NCBI GenBank assembly: GCA_011055475.1
Contig: DSDH01000473.1
Location: 1-11,204, forward strand
Direction of reading: 5' to 3'
Length of the DNA stretch: 11,204 nt
Source of the DNA: Phycisphaerales bacterium
GTDB lineage: Bacteria > Planctomycetota > Phycisphaerae > Sedimentisphaerales > Anaerohalosphaeraceae
In this document: in pieces, positions 6,019-11,204 of the stretch
Layout: every line of letters starts with the position of its first letter
Numbering within the stretch: position 1 is the stretch's first letter
Made by a program: the position numbers and the translations under genes
The notes under the pieces: model-generated
Databases searched by the model: none
What the model saw: the letters and a program-made list of their open reading frames with translations, nothing else
What the model was told of the DNA's origin: nothing

Positions 6019-7449
6019 TCAGCGGTCCTTCTCCAGAATCGCCAAATGCGCCTCATTGCCAAATACGTCGTTCCATTTGCCCGGCTCAAAGTGTCCGCGG
6101 TCGGGCTTGGTGTCGTTGATGATGACAAAGTGCTGCTTCTGGCGGTAGTTGTCCGGTTCGCCCGGGGCCCAGTTGGCGTACTCAAACGGCTCGCCGGTCA
6201 CCCAGACCCACTTGCCCTCCTCCTTCTCATCGTTCAAGCCGATCCAGTATTCTATGCCCTCGCCAAACGTCGTTACCAGGAATTCGTTCTCGGCCTCGCT
6301 GGTGATCGTCACCAGATGCGCCCCGACCTGCTCGGCGTAGGCTTTGGCCGCGTGCCACGGCAAGGCGTGCGGCGTCACGGCGTAGGAGTGTCCGCTTCGC
6401 GGGTCACACACCCATTGCAGGGCCAGACCCTGGGCCTGCTTTTCCACGACACCGAGCCGCCGGTCCAGCGGCGTGACCTGCTGCCTGAGCTGGGCGATCT
6501 GCTGTTCGGCCTGCCGCAGCCGGTTGATCTGCGAGCCGTGCTCCTGCACGGACTTGGTCAGTTCCCCAACGGATTCACGAACCTCCTCCAGGGCGGCGGC
6601 GTTGGCTTCGACATCCTGCCGCAGATTGCTGACGCCCCCATCGCCCCATCGGGCGGCCAGCCCCAGCGCGAAGGCCACGACGGCGATCACCGCTCCTATC
6701 CCGACGCACAGCCACAGCGTCGGCCGCGTCATCTCGAACCGCACCTTGCCCACGGGCGGGCCCGCTGCCGCCTCGGTGTCCATCTCCGCCGGATACTCTA
6801 TCGGCTCGCCGATCTCCGCGACGGATGGCCGAATCTCCGGCTCGGCTCCCGACGGCTCAATCGCCACGGGGACATAGGCCGCCGACTCAGCCGTTTCTGT
6901 GTCCACCGGTCCGCCGACCTCATCAGGTCCAGCGCCTTGATCCACCGTTCCCTCGGGCGCTTCTTCAGCCCCTTCGGGGGTGCCCGGCTCCATCAGCGTG
7001 TCGGCCCGCGGAACCCCGCTCACGACTCCGGCCCGTTCCACCCCTGCCGCGGATCCGGCGCCGGATGCGCCCTTGTCCGCCCGCTCGACGCGAATCTCCG
7101 TGCCCACAGGCACCGACTTGAGCCCCTCCCAGGACCCTTTCAGATGGCCGAAGACGTTGACCGCCGAGGCCGGACGGATCTCCTCACCCTCCGAAGCGGG
7201 CGTCGGCCCCAGGAAGATGCACATGCACCGCCCCTCGGGCCAATAGCCGATCTCACCGGGCAAAAGCACCTCCCGGCTGTCGGCCTCCAACTCGGCTGTC
7301 ACGGGGATTTCGAAGTAGATCTCGCCGCCCCACCGATCCGCGCGGCCCGTGAGCGGAAGGGCCCGCTCAATGGCCTTGGCCGTCGGCGTCTTCCGAAGCT
7401 CCGCCTCGACCGTAGCCGCCCCCGCCGTGATCCGTATCATCCTGACCAT
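6019..7449 (-). CDS. Membrane protein: cyclophilin-like (TM1367) domain, TM helix, coiled coil, C-type lectin domain
   Basis: A 476-residue fusion. Residues 1-124 resemble the cyclophilin-like TM1367/DUF369 family (TPTAKAIERALPLTGRADRW, GGEIYFEIPV, GEIGYWPEG, IFLGPTPAS), which normally occurs as a stand-alone protein of about 120 residues. Residues 125-240 are a Gly/Pro/Glu/Ala-rich, acidic, probably disordered linker. LWLCVGIGAVIAVVAFALGL (245-264) is a transmembrane helix; Lys235, Arg237 and Arg242 on its N-terminal side predict N-in, C-out topology. Residues 273-340 are heptad-like and Gln/Glu/Leu-rich, a likely coiled coil. Residues 346-474 are a C-type lectin fold: WHAAKAYAEQVGAHLVTI, YWIGLND, WVWVTGEPFEYANWAPGEPDN, WND (459-461), and a final HLAILE strand. 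GEPDN and WND resemble the calcium/sugar-binding loops. Only Cys348 lies in this domain, so the usual disulfides are absent. GGGAG lies 6 nt before the ATG at 7449. First gene of the leftward unit with the SagB-like gene and dprA. Ligand and role are unknown. Confidence 0.88.
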   Translation of the reverse strand: MVRMIRITAGAATVEAELRKTPTAKAIERALPLTGRADRWGGEIYFEIPVTAELEADSREVLLPGEIGYWPEGRCMCIFLGPTPASEGEEIRPASAVNVFGHLKGSWEGLKSVPVGTEIRVERADKGASGAGSAAGVERAGVVSGVPRADTLMEPGTPEGAEEAPEGTVDQGAGPDEVGGPVDTETAESAAYVPVAIEPSGAEPEIRPSVAEIGEPIEYPAEMDTEAAAGPPVGKVRFEMTRPTLWLCVGIGAVIAVVAFALGLAARWGDGGVSNLRQDVEANAAALEEVRESVGELTKSVQEHGSQINRLRQAEQQIAQLRQQVTPLDRRLGVVEKQAQGLALQWVCDPRSGHSYAVTPHALPWHAAKAYAEQVGAHLVTITSEAENEFLVTTFGEGIEYWIGLNDEKEEGKWVWVTGEPFEYANWAPGEPDNYRQKQHFVIINDTKPDRGHFEPGKWNDVFGNEAHLAILEKDR

Positions 7450-7517
7450 CGCCGTCTCCCTGCATCCCGTTCAGGGGCTCATCCGCCGCCTCCGCGACAC
7501 CCCCGAATACCCACCGG

Positions 7518-7546
7518 ATTCTAGCCGCCACGCCCATACCATGCAA
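7518..7546 (-). promoter_or_regulatory. Promoter of the lectin-sagB-dprA unit
   Basis: Reading leftward, TTGCAT (7546-7541) and TAGAAT (7523-7518) are 17 nt apart; the -10 matches 5 of 6 consensus bases and the -35 matches 3 of 6. The predicted start near 7511 leaves a leader of about 60 nt. The -10 and the two bases after it (TAGAATCC) are identical to those of the hydrolase promoter at 3756-3751. Confidence 0.55.
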
Positions 7547-7581
7547 CCTTTTCCACCGGCGCCAAACCATCGCCTCCGAGA

Positions 7582-7610
7582 TTGACCGCACCGCCTCCCG
7601 CACCCATAAT
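7582..7610 (+). promoter_or_regulatory. Promoter of the carbonic-anhydrase-like gene
   Basis: TTGACC (7582-7587) and CATAAT (7605-7610) are separated by 17 nt; each matches consensus at 5 of 6 positions, the best pair in the window. The predicted start near 7617 gives a leader of about 55 nt before the ATG at 7673. It is divergent from the lectin-gene promoter, with 35 bp between the two -35 elements. Confidence 0.65.
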
Positions 7611-7672
7611 AATGTGTTTCTTGTGAACAGACGCAAGACCCATCGCCGTGGAACCCGGCGTGAGGACCAGCT

Positions 7673-8047
7673 ATGGCATTCTGTACGGTGATCAACTGCA
7701 TGGATGGGCGGGTGCAACTGCCCGTCATTGCCTACCTCCAGCGACGCTGCAACGCCGAGTACGTCGATTCCATCACCGAACCGGGCCCGATCAAGATCCT
7801 GGCCGAGGGCCGCGACCGAGCACGGGTCGATTCAATCATGAGCCGGCTGGACCTTTCCATGCGGTGCCACGGATCGAGCAGCGTCGCCGTGGTGGCCCAT
7901 CACGACTGCGGCGGCAATCCGGTGCCTCGGACCGAGCAAGAAGAGCAACTGGCTCGGACGCTGGCATACATCCGCGACCGCTACCCCGACCTGACGGTCA
8001 TCGGCCTGTGGGTTGACGAAGATTGGCGGGTTGAAGAAGTCGCCTGA
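7673..8047 (+). CDS. Compact beta-carbonic-anhydrase-like protein
   Basis: A 124-residue protein carrying the zinc-site pattern of beta-carbonic anhydrases. C9-M-D11-G-R13 (CxDxR) supplies a Cys ligand and the Asp/Arg dyad, and H76-H-D-C79 (HxxC, in VVAHHDCGGNP) supplies the His and second Cys. Full beta-carbonic anhydrases (about 190-220 residues) reversibly hydrate CO2; this one is much shorter. It fits the small putative carbonic anhydrase family described in bacteria (I recall it as Pro_CA_2), for which activity is not well established to my knowledge. It has no signal peptide and should be cytoplasmic. A GTGAGG ribosome binding site lies about 8 nt before the ATG. It is a single-gene unit and converges on the epimerase gene with 14 bp between stop codons. 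CO2 hydration is inferred from the ligands only. Confidence 0.82.
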   Translation: MAFCTVINCMDGRVQLPVIAYLQRRCNAEYVDSITEPGPIKILAEGRDRARVDSIMSRLDLSMRCHGSSSVAVVAHHDCGGNPVPRTEQEEQLARTLAYIRDRYPDLTVIGLWVDEDWRVEEVA

Positions 8048-8061
8048 TCGTCATCGCGTGG

Positions 8062-9333
8062 TCACAGCGTCTGCGCGATGGCCTCCAGACGACGGATGCA
8101 CTGGATCATGGCGCGGACCGTGTGGTAGTTGATTTTCCACGCGTGGGCCATGTGCGTCCAGATGGGCCGGCCCTCGCGGGTGAGCAGCGGCCACCATTCG
8201 CCGACGGCGTGGTGGATCACCTTGTCGAACACGAAGCGGTGCACGTTCAGGTACGCCTCCCAGAACGGATCGGGCCCGAAACGCAGGACCGCTTCGAGCA
8301 TCCCGATCAGCACCTCGGCCTGCTGCCAGAACTCCTTTTCGCGATCGTACACGCCGCCCGCGTGCGGCCCCTCGACGTACACCCCGCCGAACCGCCGGTC
8401 GATGCCGTTGTCCACGGCGTGCCGCAGCATCGTGCGGATCGTCTCCTCGTGCTCGTCGATCGGCAGCTCCAGCACATCCAATGCGTGCATCAGCAGCCAG
8501 GCCAGCTCCACGTTGTGCCCGTAGGCCGTGTTATCGGTGGCGTGCTCCTTCTGCTGGCCGTCAGGAAAGCGGTCCCAGCCCCAGACGACGTCGAACTTGA
8601 TCTGCGGCGCGACCCGCCAGTCGGGCCAGAACTGCGGAATGCCCGTTCGGTACTCCGGGTGCAGGATTCGATCGTTGAGCAGGGCGATGACCTCGATCAG
8701 CTTGCGTCGATGCACCGACCGCCGGGACGCCTCATACAGCGTGGTAAACGCCTCCATCAGGTGCATGTGCACGTCGAGCGTCTTGCGGTCGCCCCCGGCC
8801 GCCCCGCGGCCGCACAGCGACCAGTCCCGCTCGAACATCTCGAAGTACCCGCCATAGCGGGTGTCGGCCGCGTGGGTCTGGATCAGCTCGAAGAGCCGCT
8901 GAGCCGCCTGCAGGCCGCGGGTATCGTCCGTGGCCAGCGTGTACTCGGCCAGGGCGTAGATCGCGAAGCTCTGACCGTACAGAATCTTCTTGGCGTCGGT
9001 CACGTGGCCGGTCCGGTCGGTCATCCAGTAGAAGCCGCCGTGTGCCTCATCCCACAGGCGGCCCAGCAGGTAGTCCACCCCGTGCCGCGCGAACTCGCCG
9101 CAGGCGCCGTCGCCGTAGCCCGCGCGGTGGGCCGAGGCGAACGTGTACGTGCAACGGGCCTGAGCGATAAGCGACTTGGTGTCCTCACCCGTGTCGTTGC
9201 CCTCCTGGTCGAAGTGCGTGATGAACCCCCCGTGCTTTTCATCGCGACACCGCGTCAGCCAGAACGGTAGCAACTCGTTCACCAGATGATGCCGCGCCTC
9301 ATCCCGGCACGTTGTGACCTGCTCTCTGTCCAT
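8062..9333 (-). CDS. AGE-family epimerase, probably cellobiose 2-epimerase type
   Basis: A 423-residue (alpha/alpha)6-barrel enzyme of the N-acylglucosamine 2-epimerase superfamily. LLPFWLTRCRDEKHGGFI (21-38) and LIAQAR (55-60) are the family N-terminus. YGQSFAIYALAEY (119-131), DVHMHLMEAFTTLYEAS (187-203), YGHNVELAWLL (271-281), EFWQQAE (334-340) and WKINYHTVRA (399-408) hold the expected active-site residues: Arg60, His191, His273, Glu340 and His404. The arrangement looks more like cellobiose/mannobiose 2-epimerases than like animal-type GlcNAc 2-epimerase. Such enzymes convert the reducing glucose of beta-1,4 disaccharides to mannose or the reverse. There is no signal peptide, so it is cytoplasmic. 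The ATG at 9333 is chosen because family members start here, and the promoter at 9398-9370 lies downstream of the alternative ATG at 9435. It is divergent from the GH39-like gene, which suggests shared use of oligosaccharides. Confidence 0.9.
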   Translation of the reverse strand: MDREQVTTCRDEARHHLVNELLPFWLTRCRDEKHGGFITHFDQEGNDTGEDTKSLIAQARCTYTFASAHRAGYGDGACGEFARHGVDYLLGRLWDEAHGGFYWMTDRTGHVTDAKKILYGQSFAIYALAEYTLATDDTRGLQAAQRLFELIQTHAADTRYGGYFEMFERDWSLCGRGAAGGDRKTLDVHMHLMEAFTTLYEASRRSVHRRKLIEVIALLNDRILHPEYRTGIPQFWPDWRVAPQIKFDVVWGWDRFPDGQQKEHATDNTAYGHNVELAWLLMHALDVLELPIDEHEETIRTMLRHAVDNGIDRRFGGVYVEGPHAGGVYDREKEFWQQAEVLIGMLEAVLRFGPDPFWEAYLNVHRFVFDKVIHHAVGEWWPLLTREGRPIWTHMAHAWKINYHTVRAMIQCIRRLEAIAQTL

Positions 9334-9369
9334 ACTCCACCCTCGCCTTGCTGTTTTTTGTGCCTGATG

Positions 9370-9398
9370 GTTGTACGCCCGTTGCCGTGTCCGGTCAA
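9370..9398 (-). promoter_or_regulatory. Promoter of the AGE-family epimerase gene
   Basis: Reading leftward, TTGACC (9398-9393) and TACAAC (9375-9370) are separated by 17 nt; matches are 5 of 6 and 4 of 6. The predicted start near 9363 leaves about 30 nt of leader before the ATG at 9333. Confidence 0.55.
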
Positions 9399-9407
9399 TC
9401 GTTTTTC

Positions 9408-9436
9408 TTGCCCGCTCCCGCCCCGCGCCATACACT
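9408..9436 (+). promoter_or_regulatory. Promoter of the GH39-like gene
   Basis: TTGCCC (9408-9413) and TACACT (9431-9436) have a 17-nt spacer; each matches consensus at 4 of 6 positions. The -35 lies 9 bp from the -35 of the divergent epimerase promoter, so one bound regulator could affect both genes. The predicted start is near 9443. Confidence 0.45.
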
Positions 9437-9479
9437 CGTGGGATTGATGCATCCCCCTGAACGACAGGAGTTGACGACC

Positions 9480-10934
9480 ATGTACGACGTGATCAAGGCA
9501 TCCAGGAACCTTGTTGGACCTCTGGTTCTTGTGGTCGGGCTGCTTTCCTTCAATGCGTCGCGGACGTGGGGTCTGACTGTCCGCGTCGATATGCAGCGAC
9601 GTATCGGTGCGGTGCGGCCGCTGCACGGTGTCAACAACGGGCCGCTCGACTTCGGCGGGCTGATCGACCTGACCGAATCCTACCGCCGGATCGCCGTCCC
9701 GCACATCCGCCTGCATGATTGCCAGTGGCCGGACCCGGACTTGGTGGACGTGCACACGATCTTCCCCGACATGAGCAAACCGGCGGATCGGCCCGAGAGC
9801 TACCGCTTTGCCAAGACCGATGCCTACCTCGCCGCGGCCACGCGGACGGGCGCCAAGCTGGTCTACCGTCTCGGCGAGAGCATCGAGCACACCCGCCGCA
9901 AGCACCACGTCGCCCCGCCCGCCGACCCCGACCAATGGGCGGCCGTCTGTATGGGGATCATCCGCCACTACACGCAGGGCTGGGCCGATGGGTACCGCTA
10001 CGACATCCCATACTGGGAGATCTGGAACGAGCCGGAGAATCGGCCCAACATGTGGACGGGTACGGATGAGGACTACTATCGGCTGTACACCGTCGCCGCC
10101 AGGAGGATCAAGACCGCCTTTCCGCACCTGCGGGTGGGCGGGCCCGCGGTCGGGGCTCCGGGCCAATTCGTGGATGGGCGGCTCATCCCCAGCCCCTTTT
10201 TGGAGGCGTTTCTGCGGCATTGCAGGGAGCACGCGGCACCGCTGGACTTCTTTTCGTGGCACACCTACTCGGCCGACCCGTTCGAGTACGGCCGCCGCGC
10301 GCGGGCGATCCGGGCCTGGCTCGATGCCAACGGCTTTGAGAAGACCGAACTGCACCTGAACGAGTGGAACTATCTGCCGGACGAGGACTGGTCAGCCCTT
10401 GGCCTGGCCAGCCAGGGCCCCGCCCGGCAGCGGTGGTTCGCCCGGCAGGGTGGACCCGAGGGGGCGGCGTTTCTGACGGCCGTGCTGATCGACCTGCAAG
10501 ACAGCCCCATCGACGTCGCCAACTACTACAGTGGCGACACGAATCTCTTCGGCCTGTTCAACCGTTATGGCACGCCCAAGAAGACCTGGTACGCCATGGC
10601 CGCCTTTGCCCGCCTGCTCGAGACGCCGCATCGCGTCCAGGCCGTACACGACCGGCCCGGCCACGTCGCCGTCTGCGCGGCCACCAATGCGGCGAACACG
10701 CGACTGAATCTGTTGCTGGCGGTCCTGGGCGGCGATGAAACCGAGGCGACCGTCCATGTGAGCGGCTTGGAGCCCACGGGGCCTCGCCCCTGGTCGATCC
10801 TGCGGGTCGACGCCGACCACGACCTGGAGCCATCCGTCATCGGCAACCTGACCGACGAGCGCCTGCACCTGGAAAACCTGCGTCCCCCCTGCGTCGTCCT
10901 CCTGCAAGTCGGAGTCAATCCTTCGACACGGTGA
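9480..10934 (+). CDS. Secreted GH39-like glycoside hydrolase
   Basis: A 484-residue protein with an N-terminal signal: Lys6 and Arg9, then a hydrophobic core LVGPLVLVVGLLSF (11-24), with likely cleavage near residue 31. The body is a clan GH-A (beta/alpha)8 barrel close to family 39 (beta-xylosidase/alpha-iduronidase type). YWEIWNEPENRPNMW (178-192) carries the acid/base Glu184 after Asn183, and ELHLNEWNY (290-298) carries the nucleophile Glu295. IRLHDCQW (76-83), LRVGGPAVG (217-225) and FFSWHTYS (257-264) are typical of the family. About 380-484 forms the expected C-terminal beta-sandwich. The ATG at 9480 follows ACAGGAG by 9 nt; the frame is open further upstream to 9348, but that would precede the promoter and hide the signal peptide. 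Retaining hydrolysis of xylosides or related beta-glycosides is inferred; the substrate is not known. It is divergent from the epimerase gene. Confidence 0.88.
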   Translation: MYDVIKASRNLVGPLVLVVGLLSFNASRTWGLTVRVDMQRRIGAVRPLHGVNNGPLDFGGLIDLTESYRRIAVPHIRLHDCQWPDPDLVDVHTIFPDMSKPADRPESYRFAKTDAYLAAATRTGAKLVYRLGESIEHTRRKHHVAPPADPDQWAAVCMGIIRHYTQGWADGYRYDIPYWEIWNEPENRPNMWTGTDEDYYRLYTVAARRIKTAFPHLRVGGPAVGAPGQFVDGRLIPSPFLEAFLRHCREHAAPLDFFSWHTYSADPFEYGRRARAIRAWLDANGFEKTELHLNEWNYLPDEDWSALGLASQGPARQRWFARQGGPEGAAFLTAVLIDLQDSPIDVANYYSGDTNLFGLFNRYGTPKKTWYAMAAFARLLETPHRVQAVHDRPGHVAVCAATNAANTRLNLLLAVLGGDETEATVHVSGLEPTGPRPWSILRVDADHDLEPSVIGNLTDERLHLENLRPPCVVLLQVGVNPSTR

Positions 10935-10974
10935 CGTGAAACCGAAAACCAGCACTCAATCTCTGGACGAGCCT

Positions 10975-10997
10975 GTGCTCCACAGACAATGTGGCAC
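10975..10997. other. Stem-loop between the convergent GH39-like and EEP genes
   Basis: CCACA (10980-10984) pairs with TGTGG (10990-10994) around the loop GACAA. The stem is extended by GTG (10975-10977) with CAC (10995-10997) across a 2-nt bulge. It lies in the 77-bp gap between two convergent genes, where termination is expected, but there is no T tract on either side. Confidence 0.35.
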
Positions 10998-11011
10998 TAC
11001 GTGCTTGCGGA

Positions 11012-11204
11012 TCAGTGTTCGGCAAGCAGCTCCAGCACGGCCCAGACCGGACAATGATCCGAGGCGACCTTCTCATCAATGACGCGGGTCTCGACCACGC
11101 GCCAGCGATCCTTCGGCCTGTACAGGATGTAGTCAATCTTCCGTGTTGGCTCCACCGCCGGAAAAGTGGGCTCCGGGGCCATCTGCCCGGCGTACGCCCA
11201 TTGG
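11012..11204 (-). CDS. Endonuclease/exonuclease/phosphatase-family protein, C-terminal part (cut by right edge)
   Basis: The last 63 residues of a leftward gene whose 5' end is beyond the window. The segment PTFPAVEPTRKIDYILYRP (12-30 of the visible part) followed by ASDHCPVWAVLEL (47-59) is the C-terminal signature of the EEP (DNase I-like) superfamily. It has the IDYI strand and the SDH motif whose His is a catalytic residue, followed by P and a final strand. The superfamily includes phosphodiesterases, sphingomyelinases and nucleases; the TFP...RKIDYI form is common in secreted metal-dependent hydrolases, but the substrate cannot be told from this piece. It ends at TGA 11014-11012 and converges on the GH39-like gene, with 77 bp between stop codons. 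Any signal peptide lies outside the window. Confidence 0.88.
   Translation of the reverse strand, partial: QWAYAGQMAPEPTFPAVEPTRKIDYILYRPKDRWRVVETRVIDEKVASDHCPVWAVLELLAEH

Noticed and set aside
6046..7524. 492-codon open frame on the plus strand opposite the lectin-domain gene
   Set aside because: It is antisense to a gene with clear domains, has low-complexity Arg/Pro/Gly-rich composition and no recognisable motif; long antisense frames are expected at this GC content.
8122..9270. 382-codon plus-strand frame opposite the epimerase
   Set aside because: Antisense to a gene with a full set of family motifs; no domain of its own.
9334..9435. Upstream extension of the epimerase to the ATG at 9435
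   Set aside because: The extra 34 residues are Arg-rich, unlike the family, and lie across the predicted promoter.
9279..10355. 358-codon minus-strand frame opposite the GH39-like gene
   Set aside because: Antisense shadow; it also crosses the divergent promoter region.

Overview
The window is high-GC bacterial chromosome (roughly 60-65% G+C by eye) and is densely packed with genes. It holds ten protein genes, two of them cut by the window edges. The mix suggests an environmental heterotroph, possibly Planctomycetota. Pointers are the secreted family-39-type glycosidase beside an AGE-family epimerase, the small lipocalin-like lipoprotein, and a membrane protein with a C-type lectin domain. 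No rRNA or phylogenetic marker is present, so the taxonomy is inference only. I saw no tRNA, CRISPR array, insertion sequence or prophage gene.

Left block (1-3077). The N-terminus of a protein-L-isoaspartate methyltransferase (pcm) runs leftward off the window. Diverging from it is a tight three-gene unit: a lipoprotein, then bioA, then bioD. These are joined by ATGA and TGATG stop/start overlaps behind a recognisable sigma70-type promoter. BioA and BioD catalyse consecutive steps of biotin synthesis (KAPA to DAPA to dethiobiotin). The BioA looks more like the Bacillus type than the E. coli type.

Middle block (3075-7546), all leftward. A promoter near 7530 serves three genes in order: a 476-residue membrane protein with an unusual domain combination (cyclophilin-like TM1367 domain, acidic linker, transmembrane helix, coiled coil, C-type lectin domain), a stand-alone SagB/ThcOx-type nitroreductase, and dprA. 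The strongest ribosome binding site for dprA sits in front of an ATC codon, so its start is in doubt. An AT-rich gap of about 360 bp follows, with a strong intrinsic terminator that has two T tracts. A glyoxalase-II-like metallo-beta-lactamase-fold hydrolase with its own promoter then follows.

Right block (7582-11204). A compact 124-residue beta-carbonic-anhydrase-like protein reads rightward, divergent from the lectin-domain gene. It converges on an AGE-family (cellobiose 2-epimerase-like) gene with only 14 bp between stop codons. The epimerase is divergent from a secreted GH39-like glycoside hydrolase, and the two genes have back-to-back promoters, suggesting co-regulated use of a beta-linked oligosaccharide. 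The right edge holds the C-terminus of an endonuclease/exonuclease/phosphatase-family protein reading leftward into the window.

The best candidate for something undescribed is the cyclophilin-like/lectin membrane fusion and its linkage to the SagB-like oxidoreductase and dprA. The rest is mostly housekeeping metabolism. All family calls come from reading motifs by eye, without database searches.
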